A stretch of 17,751 nt of DNA from JBEKYH01 sp049511115 (lineage in GTDB: Bacteria; Planctomycetota; Phycisphaerae; Tepidisphaerales; Tepidisphaeraceae), in NCBI GenBank assembly GCA_049511115.1, contig JBEKYH010000038.1:1-17751 (forward strand). Reading direction: 5' to 3'. Positions 5,890-13,056 of this stretch are shown here, one piece after another (positions within the stretch are counted from its first letter, which is position 1; the number at the start of each line of letters is the position of its first letter). Position numbers and translations under genes: made by a program. The notes under the pieces were generated by a model. That model made no database searches, was not told the DNA's origin, and was given only the letters and a program-made list of their open reading frames with translations.

Positions 5890-7977
5890 TCATCCTTCGG
5901 GAGCGAAGCGGTTGCCGAAGAGTTTTTCGTCCTGCGTCCGCTGCCGGAAATACGCCGCCTTGGCCGCGAGCAGGCGGTTGCCCAGCACTTCCATGCGCGC
6001 CGTGAATTCATCGGCGTCGCTGGCGGCGGCCCATTCGTCGGCGATCATGTCCTCGAATTCCTTTTCGTCGTCGAGGTTCCCCAGGATCATGTCCACTTCG
6101 CCGATCACCAGCTCGAACATGTTGAGTTTAGCTTCCAGCAGATGCAGGACCGCGGCCTCGACCGTGCCCGCGGCGACCAGATTGAAGACGTAAACGTCGC
6201 TCTTTTGCCCGATGCGGCTGAGGCGGCCGATGCGCTGCTCGATCTTCATCGGATTCCATGGCAGATCGAAGTTGCACAAGCCGTGCGCGAATTGCAGGTT
6301 TCGGCCTTCGCTGCCCGATTCCGTGCAAACCAGCAGTCGCGCCGAAGTGCGGAAGCGCTCGATGGCCGCCTCTTTTTCCAGGCGCGACAATCCGCCGTGG
6401 AAGACTGCCGCCTCGTGCCCCGCGGCTTCGAGCCGGCGGCGCAGCATTTCCTGGGTGGCGCGAAACTGCGTGAAAACCACCAGTTTGTCGGGGAATTCGT
6501 TCAGTAGCGCGAGGAGCCGGTCGGCCTTGGCGCTCTGGTCCTGGCGCTGCGCCTGCTCGGACAATTCCAAAAGCGCCTGTCGCTGAATCGCGGGTAGAAT
6601 GGGCCGATCCAGAAGATTTGTCAGCATCGCCCCGGCCGCGGCCGACGAACTGCCCAGAGCCGCCTGCAACAGGATCAGCGTCATACGATTGACGCCGGTT
6701 GTTTTCTTCTCCGCCTTCAGTTCGTCGCGCACCATCGCCGCGGCGGCGTCATACAAGGCGCGCTCGCCGGGGGCGAGGGCGACCTGCTCGGTGCGGGCAA
6801 ATCGCCGCGTGAATTGCAGGCCCACCGTGCTGCGCCGGTTGCGGATCATCACCTCGCCGAGCAGCGCGTGCAGCTCGTCCACGTTCTTCGGCGTCAGCTT
6901 GTCCCCTTTGGTGATAAAGCGCCTGGAAAAACCCCGCTGCGTGCTCAGCAGTCCCGGCTCCAGGAGGGTGACGAGATTGAACAACTCCTCAAGGTTGTTC
7001 TGTACCGGCGTCGCCGTCAGCAGCAGGATGAATTGCTTTTGAATCTCGCTGGCGAATCGCCAGGCGGCCGTGGTGCGGTTGCGCAGGTGATGGGCCTCAT
7101 CGACGATGACCAGGTCCCATTTACGCGAGAGTATTGCCGAGCGGTGCGGCTCGCGCTTGGCCGTGTGCAGCGAGACAATCAGCTTATCGTGGCTCTTCCA
7201 AGCGGCCGCTCCCGTGTCGCGAAACGCGGGATCATCCTGGCTGGTCAATTCCACCGCGAACTTGCGCCGCATTTCTCCCTGCCATTGCGTGATGAGCGAC
7301 GGAGGCGTCAGGACCAGCACCGAGCGAGCCAGCCCCCGCATGAGCAATTCCGACAAGATCAACCCCGCCTCGACGGTTTTTCCCAGGCCCACTTCATCGC
7401 ACAGCATGGCCCGCCCGCGCAGGCGGCGCAGGACAGTAATGGCCGTGCGCGTCTGATGCTCGAGCAGTTCCATTTCCCGCACCATGGGCAGCGAAATCAG
7501 CCGGTCAAAGCCGGGATGGCTGGCCAGGCGCGCGGCCCGCAGGCTCAGGTCAAATTCGCGCGGCGACAGGCGCGGCGGCGGGCGCGAGAGGAGGTCGAGG
7601 TCGGCCGGGTCAAATTCGATTTCGGTATGCGGGTCAGAGGCAACAGGCGCGCCCGGCCGGGCCAGGATGAGGCGGTATCGGTTGGCTGATACGTATTGGA
7701 GCCAGACGGGGTTGATGCCAATTTGAGAACCGACTGCAGAACAATTTAATTGCAATGCGTTTTCGCCGTCGATGCGCGCAAAAGGAATCGGTCGCCCCGT
7801 CTCGTCTTCCAGCGTTCTGGGAACGAGGGAAGGGTCGAGCATCTCCGGAGGCAGGTCCACCCGCAGGGATGCGCTGGCGGATTCTCCCTCGATCATGCGC
7901 GGCTGAACCTCAAACCGGTCGCCCGCCTCCCAATCGGCGTTCCAAACGCCCCCATTCATGGCCTGTGCGGCTTGCAA
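5890..7977 (-). CDS. SNF2/RapA-family DEAH helicase
   Basis: A 695-residue superfamily-2 ATPase. An N-terminal region of about 165 residues precedes the ATPase core: Walker A DEVGLGKT (194-201), motif Ia LVLTPPSLITQW (221-232), DEAH box (293-296), TATP (321-324), then the second RecA lobe with VFTQF (501-505), FHGG (526-529), TESGSEGRNLQ (552-562) and motif VI QRIGRLSRIGQ (581-591). DEVGLGKTVEAG is typical of the RapA/HepA and DrmD-like branch. The start is probably TTG at 7977 because GGAGG lies 7 nt before it; the in-frame ATG at 7959 has no ribosome-binding site. It is followed by the zinc-ribbon gene. It could remodel RNA polymerase or DNA-protein complexes, or be part of a defence module; no methylase or nuclease is nearby to support the latter. 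Confidence 0.9.
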   Translation of the reverse strand: MQAAQAMNGGVWNADWEAGDRFEVQPRMIEGESASASLRVDLPPEMLDPSLVPRTLEDETGRPIPFARIDGENALQLNCSAVGSQIGINPVWLQYVSANRYRLILARPGAPVASDPHTEIEFDPADLDLLSRPPPRLSPREFDLSLRAARLASHPGFDRLISLPMVREMELLEHQTRTAITVLRRLRGRAMLCDEVGLGKTVEAGLILSELLMRGLARSVLVLTPPSLITQWQGEMRRKFAVELTSQDDPAFRDTGAAAWKSHDKLIVSLHTAKREPHRSAILSRKWDLVIVDEAHHLRNRTTAAWRFASEIQKQFILLLTATPVQNNLEELFNLVTLLEPGLLSTQRGFSRRFITKGDKLTPKNVDELHALLGEVMIRNRRSTVGLQFTRRFARTEQVALAPGERALYDAAAAMVRDELKAEKKTTGVNRMTLILLQAALGSSSAAAGAMLTNLLDRPILPAIQRQALLELSEQAQRQDQSAKADRLLALLNEFPDKLVVFTQFRATQEMLRRRLEAAGHEAAVFHGGLSRLEKEAAIERFRTSARLLVCTESGSEGRNLQFAHGLCNFDLPWNPMKIEQRIGRLSRIGQKSDVYVFNLVAAGTVEAAVLHLLEAKLNMFELVIGEVDMILGNLDDEKEFEDMIADEWAAASDADEFTARMEVLGNRLLAAKAAYFRQRTQDEKLFGNRFAPEG

Positions 7978-7996
7978 TCGGCATCCTCCGTGCGTA

Positions 7997-8023
7997 TTCC
8001 CGATGATTTGTTGTGATCGGGAA
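7997..8023 (-). promoter_or_regulatory. Inverted repeat in the helicase leader
   Basis: Perfect 8-bp arms TTCCCGAT (7997-8004) and ATCGGGAA (8016-8023) with an 11-nt AT-rich centre. It lies between the proposed promoter and the helicase ribosome-binding site, ending about 20 nt before the TTG start. No T-run follows on either strand, so it is not an intrinsic terminator; an operator or an mRNA stem is more likely. Confidence 0.4.
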
Positions 8024-8049
8024 ATCCTGGAGACCTATTCCACCACGGC

Positions 8050-8077
8050 AATATATCCATCTCGCGGGAAACTCCAA
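8050..8077 (-). promoter_or_regulatory. Possible helicase promoter
   Basis: On the minus strand TTGGAG (8077-8072), 16 nt, TATATT (8055-8050) makes a fair sigma70-like promoter facing the helicase operon. Transcription would begin near 8043, putting the inverted repeat at 7997-8023 in the leader. The rest of the 7978-8155 gap holds nothing clear for the opposite-facing MFS gene. Confidence 0.35.
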
Positions 8078-8155
8078 GATGCGGGCGAATGCGCGCCAGT
8101 CCATATCGCAGCGGCCCATGACCATCCCCGCGTAAGCGCGTATCATTCCCGCTCC

Positions 8156-9430
8156 ATGCCCCAAGCCGCCTCCAAGCTTCGCACCCACCTCACCCTCGCC
8201 TTGTGCGTGGTGCTGCATTCCTTTACGCACGCCTACGCGGTGATTCTGGTGCCGCTGTATCTGCTGATGAAGGCCGACCTCCAACTGGGCGGCGTGAAAG
8301 CGGCGGCCCTGGTCGTCACGGTCTACGGCGTCGTTTACAACTTCGGCAGCTATGGCGCGGGGATGCTGGCCGACCGGGTGGATCGGCGTTTGATCCTGGG
8401 GATCGGCCTGATCGGCAACGCCGCTGCGGTTGCGGGGTTTGGTCTCACGCGCGACTACGAAGCTATTTTACTGCTGGCCGTCGCGGCGGGGTTGTTTGGC
8501 ACGCTGTTTCATCCCGCGGCCAATGCGCTGGTTTGCGCGCTTTACCCAGAGAATCCCGGCATGGCCATCGGCCTCCTAGGCATCGGCTCAGGGATCGGAT
8601 TTTTCTCCGGTCCCCAATTTGCGGGATGGCGGGCCGAGCGCGCGCGCTGGAACTGGGGCGGCGTGAGCCAGTGGCAAAAGCCCTGCGTGGAACTGGGGGC
8701 GGCCGGCGCGGTGCTGGGGCTGATCTTTTTGCTCTTCGGCGCCGAAGCACGCGAAACTCACCGGACCGTCGGCGCGAAAATGGGGCGAAAACTTTCCCGC
8801 GAGGTCGTCGCGCTGTCCGCCGTTCTCGGCTGGCGCGATTTCGCGGCGACGGCCAGCATCTCGCTGGTCAGCATTTACCTCCAGCGCGCCTGCGGAAAAA
8901 ACGTCGAGGAGACGGGCCTGATCGTCGGGTCGATGATGCTCCTGGGCACCGTGGTCAATCCCCTGGGGGTTTTCCTGTCGCACGGGCGGCGGCGATTGCC
9001 GGCGCTGACGCTGGTGTGCGTGGTCGGCGGGGCGATTCTGGCGACCGCGCCGCTGTGGCCGGTGTGGGCGGTCCTCATTCCGCTGGCCGGATTTCAGACG
9101 TTGCAATTGGGCAGCTATGCCATCAGCGACGCGGCGACGCTGGAGCGCGTGAGCTCATCGGTGCGCGGGCGCGTGGTGGGAGTTTATCTCTCGCTGGCGG
9201 GAACGCTGGGGGCGCTCAGCCCCTGGTGCGTCGGGTTCTGGACCGACCGGCTTGGGCCGCGGGCGGCGCAGACGCATGGGTACATCGCCTTGTTCGCGGT
9301 GCTGGGGGCGATGATGTGGGTGGCGGCTTTTTCGCCGCTGATTATCCGCAGATTCGGCGAGCCGACGGGGGAGAAGCCGATTACTTTGGCGGAGGAGATT
9401 GCTCCGGAGACGATGGAGGGAGTGGTTTAG
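8156..9430 (+). CDS. Major facilitator superfamily transporter
   Basis: A 424-residue inner-membrane transporter with about 11-12 hydrophobic segments. The loop after the second segment reads GMLADRVDRRLILGIG, the classic MFS motif A (GxLADRxxRR). A later YxSLAGTLGALSPWCVGFWTDRLGPR resembles the second-half equivalent. A cytoplasmic basic loop (KMGRKLSR) separates the halves. The ATG at 8156 is chosen because the first membrane helix (LALCVVLHSFTHAYAVILVPLYLL) begins just after it and the opening upstream looks non-coding; there is no good ribosome-binding site, so the start is not secure. It resembles the fosmidomycin-resistance-like branch, but substrate and direction are unknown. It stands alone between the divergent helicase and convergent hisS. 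Confidence 0.85.
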   Translation: MPQAASKLRTHLTLALCVVLHSFTHAYAVILVPLYLLMKADLQLGGVKAAALVVTVYGVVYNFGSYGAGMLADRVDRRLILGIGLIGNAAAVAGFGLTRDYEAILLLAVAAGLFGTLFHPAANALVCALYPENPGMAIGLLGIGSGIGFFSGPQFAGWRAERARWNWGGVSQWQKPCVELGAAGAVLGLIFLLFGAEARETHRTVGAKMGRKLSREVVALSAVLGWRDFAATASISLVSIYLQRACGKNVEETGLIVGSMMLLGTVVNPLGVFLSHGRRRLPALTLVCVVGGAILATAPLWPVWAVLIPLAGFQTLQLGSYAISDAATLERVSSSVRGRVVGVYLSLAGTLGALSPWCVGFWTDRLGPRAAQTHGYIALFAVLGAMMWVAAFSPLIIRRFGEPTGEKPITLAEEIAPETMEGVV

Positions 9431-9489
9431 TTGGCCAGCCACTTCTTGCGGTCTTCGGGGGAAAGCTGAGATGGTGGGTTTTCAGCCAT
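9427..9489 (-). CDS. Possible 20-residue peptide overlapping the 3' end of hisS
   Basis: A tiny reading frame starting inside the last codons of hisS (ATG 9489-9487, hisS stop 9484-9482) and ending TAA at 9429-9427, overlapping the MFS stop on the other strand. It reads MAENPPSQL then SPEDRKKWLAN, which is soluble, charged and protein-like. It could be a translationally coupled micropeptide, or the first codons of a gene otherwise lost. The upstream purine run AAGAAGA is a weak ribosome-binding site. Evidence is thin: 63 bp can be open by chance. Confidence 0.25.
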   Translation of the reverse strand: MAENPPSQLSPEDRKKWLAN

Positions 9490-10759
9490 TCTTCTTGGCC
9501 AGGAAGTCTTTCAGTTCACCTGCCGCGACCTTAGCCTGCTCCCCCGTCTTCATATCCTTCACCACAACCTGCCCGCTCTTAAGCTCATCATCGCCGACGA
9601 TCACGCAGAACGCGGCGTGTTCGCGGTCGGCGAGTTTGAATTGGGCTCTCATCGAGCGGCCGGAGAGGTCCATGTCGCAGGATAAGCCGGCGCCTCGCAA
9701 ATCGGCGATTAATTTCCAATTGTGCTCATGGGCGGCGGTGCTTTGGGCGACCAGCCAGATCAGCGGTTTGCCGGTGTGCGGCAGCGCAGCCTTCTGGGAT
9801 TCCAGGGCAATCAGCAATCGCTCCAGGCCGCTGCCGAAACCGACGGCGGGAGTGGGGCGGCCGCCGAGGGTGGCGACGAGATTGTCGTAACGGCCGCCGC
9901 CGCCGACGGCGTCCTGGGCGCCAAGGCCCGAGGCGGTGACCTCCCAGAGGGTTTCGGTGTAGTAGTCGAAGCCGCGGACGAGTTTGCCGTCGAGCACGAT
10001 TTGCTGGCCGGCGGATTGCAGCAATTGGCTCACCTTTTCCAGGTGGGCGGCGCTCTTTGGCGAAAGATGAGCGGACGCGTGCGGCGCGCCACTGCATGCC
10101 CGCACGTCGCGTGGGTCTTTGCTGTCTAAAATCCGCAGGGGATTGGTGCCTAATCGCCGCTGGGAATCCTCACTTAATTCAGCGGTCTTGGGACGCAGGA
10201 AATCCACCAGCGCGTCGCGATAGCGCGCCTTGCTTTCACCGTCGCCGAGGCTGTTGATCTTCAGCGTCAGGTCTTTCAGCCCGCACGATCGGTAGAAATC
10301 CAATTGCAGCAGGATGCACTCGACATCCTGTTCCGGCTCGGCAACCCCGAAAGCCTCGGCCCCAAATTGGTGGTGCTGCCGCAACCGCCCGGCCTGTGGC
10401 TTCTCATATCTGAAATTCGGCCCGATATAGAACACCTTCTGGCGCGACCCCTCCTGGGCCAGCAAATTGTGCTCAATCATGGCCCGCACGACGCCGGCGG
10501 TGCCTTCGGGGCGGAGGGTGATGGAGCGCTCGCCTCGATCCAGAAAAGTGTAGGTTTCCTTGGAGACGACATCGCTGGTTTCGCCCACGCCGCGGTGGAA
10601 TAGCTCGGTGTGCTCGAAGATCGGCGTGCGGATTTCGGCGAAGTGATAGCGCTGGGCCGTCTGCCGCGCGATCTCCTCGACGGCCTGCCATTTCCAGGAG
10701 TCCGCCGGAAGAATATCAGCCGTTCCACGAGGCGCGTTGATGGGGGCGTTGATGGTCAT
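9482..10759 (-). CDS. hisS: Histidyl-tRNA synthetase
   Basis: A 425-residue class II aminoacyl-tRNA synthetase charging tRNA-His, the usual bacterial length. Visible are PRGTADILP (10-18), motif TLRPEGTAGVVRA (81-93), motif 2 FRYEKPQAGRLRQHHQFGAE (116-135), the histidine-specific RGFDYYTETLWEV, motif 3 GFGSGLERL, and a C-terminal anticodon-binding domain ending KKNG. The ATG at 10759 gives the canonical N-terminus; an ATG at 10819 would add residues encoded by the repeat element upstream. No strong ribosome-binding site precedes 10759. It lies downstream of tig on the same strand, with the inverted-repeat element between them. Confidence 0.97.
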   Translation of the reverse strand: MTINAPINAPRGTADILPADSWKWQAVEEIARQTAQRYHFAEIRTPIFEHTELFHRGVGETSDVVSKETYTFLDRGERSITLRPEGTAGVVRAMIEHNLLAQEGSRQKVFYIGPNFRYEKPQAGRLRQHHQFGAEAFGVAEPEQDVECILLQLDFYRSCGLKDLTLKINSLGDGESKARYRDALVDFLRPKTAELSEDSQRRLGTNPLRILDSKDPRDVRACSGAPHASAHLSPKSAAHLEKVSQLLQSAGQQIVLDGKLVRGFDYYTETLWEVTASGLGAQDAVGGGGRYDNLVATLGGRPTPAVGFGSGLERLLIALESQKAALPHTGKPLIWLVAQSTAAHEHNWKLIADLRGAGLSCDMDLSGRSMRAQFKLADREHAAFCVIVGDDELKSGQVVVKDMKTGEQAKVAAGELKDFLAKKNG

Positions 10760-10808
10760 GGGATGCACACGAGTTGGGGCCGGAGCAGGAAGCGCGAAGC
10801 CGCATTTC

Positions 10809-10951
10809 CCCCTCTCCATGTACTCAGGGAGAGGGCAGGGGTGAGGGTTCTTCGCAAGGGCGAGCGGCGCCTGAAACCCAAAAACCGACCCTCACCCTAA
10901 CCTTCTCCCTGAGTACCGTTCGACTTCGCTCACCGCAGGCATGGAGAGGGG
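10809..10951. repeat. 143-bp imperfect inverted repeat with a nested insert, between tig and hisS
   Basis: The left arm is 10809-10848 (CCCCTCTCCATG, then TACTCAGGGAGAGGGC, then AGGGGTGAGGGT). The right arm is 10888-10915 plus 10940-10951. The inner 28 bp of the arms match at 24 positions and the outer 12 bp perfectly (CCCCTCTCCATG with CATGGAGAGGGG). The right arm is interrupted by 24 nt (10916-10939) containing GTTCGACTTCGCTCACC. The centre is 10849-10887. From memory, both the GGGAGAGGG-GTGAGGGT module and the TGAGCGAAGTCGAAC module are recurrent intergenic sequences in many bacterial genomes, so this looks like a REP/MITE-like element. It starts 7 bp after the tig stop; no T-run follows the fold and no target-site duplication was seen. 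Confidence 0.75.
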
Positions 10952-10958
10952 ACCAGAG

Positions 10959-12560
10959 TTAGGCTGTCGGCGCATCGGTCGGTTTTTCCGGCTCGCTCGG
11001 GCTTGCCGGCGCGGGCTCGGTCGCGCTCGCCGCGGGTGTCTCGGTTGAGCCCGCCTTTGCCGGCTCGACTTCTTCAATTTCCGCCGTCTCCAGCACCATA
11101 TCCAGCGCCTTTTCCTCACGCAGGCGAACGTACAGATGCGCCAGCGACCCATCCTGGGCCATTTCGTGTTTCACCTTTTCCGGACGACGGCCCTGACGGG
11201 CGGCCAGCATCGCCACCTGGCTGTTCAGCTCGCCCTCGTCCACCTCGATCTTTTCTTCTGTCGCCAGTTTCTGCAGGATGAAGAAGAGCTTCAGTTCCTT
11301 CGCGGCGTCAGCCTGCGCCGCGTTCTTGAGGGCCTGGATATTGCCCATCACCTGGTCGCGCGTCATGCCGCGCATCTGAAGCTCGACGGCGCGGCGGCCG
11401 GCCATTCGCGTGGCTTGGCGCTCAGATAACTTGGCGGGCACGTCCACCTGCACCTGCTCGAGAAGGTAATTGCCGACCTGCTCGCGCATGGCCTGTTGAA
11501 CGTCATAACGGATGCGCTCGTCGAGCCGCTCGGCCAGGGCGTCCCGGAGGTCTTTTTCGTTCTCAAAGCCCAGGCTCTCCAGGAACGCCTTATCCACCAC
11601 CGGCAGATCGAGCTTGCGAATATCCTTGACGGCCACCTCAAGCTGCACATCCTTGTCGCGGATCGCTTCCAGCGGATGATCGGTGGGAATGTGCACGGTC
11701 CATTCGCGCTTCTCACCCGCTTTGGCGCCCGCGAGCTTGTCAGCCAGATCGTCAATCGCCACGCCGCCCAGGGCGGTCTTGCCGGCGACGAACTGGGCGT
11801 CATGCTGGTGCATGACCTGCTTGCCGTCGTGATTGAAGTGAACGTCGGCCACCAGGTAATCGCCGGCGGTCACGCCGCGATCCTCGACCGGGACCAGCGC
11901 GCCGCCATTCTGCTGGCGGAGGTTGGTCATGGCCTGGTCGATGTGCTCTTCGGTAACGGAAATCTTCGGTTTCTTGACCTTGATGCCCGTGAGCGTCGGC
12001 AGCTTGAGGTCCGGCTGAACCTCGACGTTAAAGGCGTACTTCAAATCGCCTTGGGCAGGCAGTTCGATCTTCGCCGGGTCATCAAACTCGGGATCGCCGA
12101 CGACGGTGAGGGAGTGCTTCTCCAGCGCCTGGCGATAGCTTTCGCTGATCAGATCGCGCCGCACCTGCTCGCGGACATCGGACGCAAAACGCTTTTCGAC
12201 CAGTTTTTGCGGAGCGTGCCCGGCCCGGAAGCCGGGAATGGCGGCCTGCTTGCGCAGCTCCTTGAACTGCTCCGCCAGCTTTTCGGCGATGCGCGTCTGG
12301 GGAATCTCGACGAACACCTTCTTGGTAGCCGGGCCGGCGTCCTCAAGGCGCGAGACATATTGATATTCCGGCTCTTCGCCTTCCGTTGCCGTTGCCACGG
12401 CGGAATCGTGCCCATGCGGCTCAGTGTCGTGTCCGGCATGGTCATGTGATCCGTGGTCATGCGTGTGAGCCTCATGCGACTCGGCTACGTGGGGCTCAGT
12501 TGGGGCCAATGCCCCCGACGTGTCGGCGCCCGTTTCCGCTGCGGTCTGTTCCTCGGCCAT
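10959..12560 (-). CDS. tig: Trigger factor with a histidine-rich N-terminal extension
   Basis: A 533-residue ribosome-associated chaperone; usual length is about 430-450, and the excess lies at both ends. The start at 12560 is chosen because a TGAGGA ribosome-binding site lies just upstream. Residues 24-51 hold ten histidines in an Asp/Glu/Ser-rich context (HTHDHGSHDHAGHD), unusual for this family and able to bind Ni, Zn or Cu. The ribosome-binding domain follows at about 66-190 with GFRAGHAP (110-117; E. coli GFRKGKVP), then the FKBP-like PPIase domain (about 230-320; VEDRGVTAGDYLVADV through the VKDI end), then the helical C-terminal domain to about 490. The final 40 residues are a Pro/Ala/Glu/Thr tail. 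clpP/clpX are not adjacent. The 12561-12694 gap upstream shows no clear promoter. Confidence 0.95.
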   Translation of the reverse strand: MAEEQTAAETGADTSGALAPTEPHVAESHEAHTHDHGSHDHAGHDTEPHGHDSAVATATEGEEPEYQYVSRLEDAGPATKKVFVEIPQTRIAEKLAEQFKELRKQAAIPGFRAGHAPQKLVEKRFASDVREQVRRDLISESYRQALEKHSLTVVGDPEFDDPAKIELPAQGDLKYAFNVEVQPDLKLPTLTGIKVKKPKISVTEEHIDQAMTNLRQQNGGALVPVEDRGVTAGDYLVADVHFNHDGKQVMHQHDAQFVAGKTALGGVAIDDLADKLAGAKAGEKREWTVHIPTDHPLEAIRDKDVQLEVAVKDIRKLDLPVVDKAFLESLGFENEKDLRDALAERLDERIRYDVQQAMREQVGNYLLEQVQVDVPAKLSERQATRMAGRRAVELQMRGMTRDQVMGNIQALKNAAQADAAKELKLFFILQKLATEEKIEVDEGELNSQVAMLAARQGRRPEKVKHEMAQDGSLAHLYVRLREEKALDMVLETAEIEEVEPAKAGSTETPAASATEPAPASPSEPEKPTDAPTA

Positions 12561-12694
12561 GTCATCCTCACCAGTCAAAAAAGATAAAACGGCGAAGCCT
12601 GCCTCCGCCAATATCGGAATGAGTCATTGTAAGCGGGGGGCGAGCGGATGGGAAGGAGGCCTTGGAATCGGTTTTGGGCCACTCCAATGTTTTG

Positions 12695-12832
12695 TCAATG
12701 AGACGGGCCGGATGTGGGCGAAATAGCCTGCTTAAAGGCTGGGCCGTTTGCGTTTTCTCTAAGGACTGAAAATACCAAGGAGAACAGGATCATGGCGAAG
12801 ATTAGCAGCCATATCTTCAGCAGATATCTCAT
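12695..12832 (-). CDS. Small single-pass membrane protein (45 aa)
   Basis: ATG at 12832-12830, preceded by AGGA (12840-12837) at ideal spacing, and TGA at 12697-12695. The peptide begins MRYLLKIW and continues with a hydrophobic stretch LLIFAMILFSLVFSVL (about residues 9-24), then a polar tail (RENANG, ending SGPSH). This is a plausible signal-anchor protein. Its start overlaps the stop of the frame upstream as ATGA, the normal arrangement of coupled bacterial genes. I do not recognise the family. It lies upstream of tig on the same strand. Confidence 0.5.
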   Translation of the reverse strand: MRYLLKIWLLIFAMILFSLVFSVLRENANGPAFKQAISPTSGPSH

Positions 12833-13022
12833 TTTTTCCTAATCTTCTGCCAAAATGCCCCCAGCAATATAACACTGCCAACCAGCAGAAGATAACCCCT
12901 ACATTCCTCACCAACGGCTTACGAACATCCAGCCGCGGATACTGCCCGAAATAATCGCGCGCCGCCGCGTCGTTCGCATGGGGGGCCAGTGCTTCGCCGC
13001 CCACGGCGAACTCACGGGCCAC
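12829..13022 (-). pseudogene. Small gene with a C-terminal membrane segment, apparently frameshifted
   Basis: From a GTG at 13022-13020, with GGGAG 8 nt upstream (13035-13031), the sequence reads AREFAVGGEALAPHANDAAA then RDYFGQYPRLDVRKPLVRNV with GC-rich, coding-like codon choice. At a run of four G (minus strand, 12899-12896) the sensible frame moves by one base: the continuing frame gives GYLLLVGSVILLGAF then WQKIRKK and TGA, a textbook membrane anchor with a basic end, and overlaps the next small gene by ATGA. Adding one G restores a 64-residue protein. This may be a real mutation, a consensus error in a homopolymer, or frameshifting. Without the shift the frame runs to 12759 with a less natural tail. 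Family not recognised. Confidence 0.4.
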
Positions 13023-13044
13023 GACTAAATCTCCCAACCTTGCA

Positions 13045-13050
13045 TATAAT
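13045..13050 (+). promoter_or_regulatory. -10 box immediately before the DUF2752 gene (probable leaderless start)
   Basis: A perfect TATAAT ends 6 nt before the ATG at 13057, so transcription would begin at or next to the A of the start codon. There is no Shine-Dalgarno sequence in the space. No good -35 is seen 17 nt upstream; a TG lies at 13041-13042, close to an extended -10. The same AT-rich 35 bp separates this gene from the divergent small gene starting at 13022. Confidence 0.45.
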
Positions 13051-13056
13051 TCCCCC

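Noticed and set aside
4803..8077. DISARM-like or BREX-like defence system around the helicase
   Set aside because: No methyltransferase, phospholipase-D nuclease, PglZ or DUF1998 gene is adjacent; both flanks are transport or housekeeping genes.
8203..9534. 443-codon plus-strand frame overlapping the MFS gene
   Set aside because: It is Arg/Gly/Ala-rich without any domain, while the alternative frame shows clear membrane segments and MFS motif A.
10757..10819. N-terminally extended hisS starting at 10819
   Set aside because: The additional residues are encoded by the edge of the repeat element and the spacer after it; ATG 10759 gives the canonical start before PRGTADILP.
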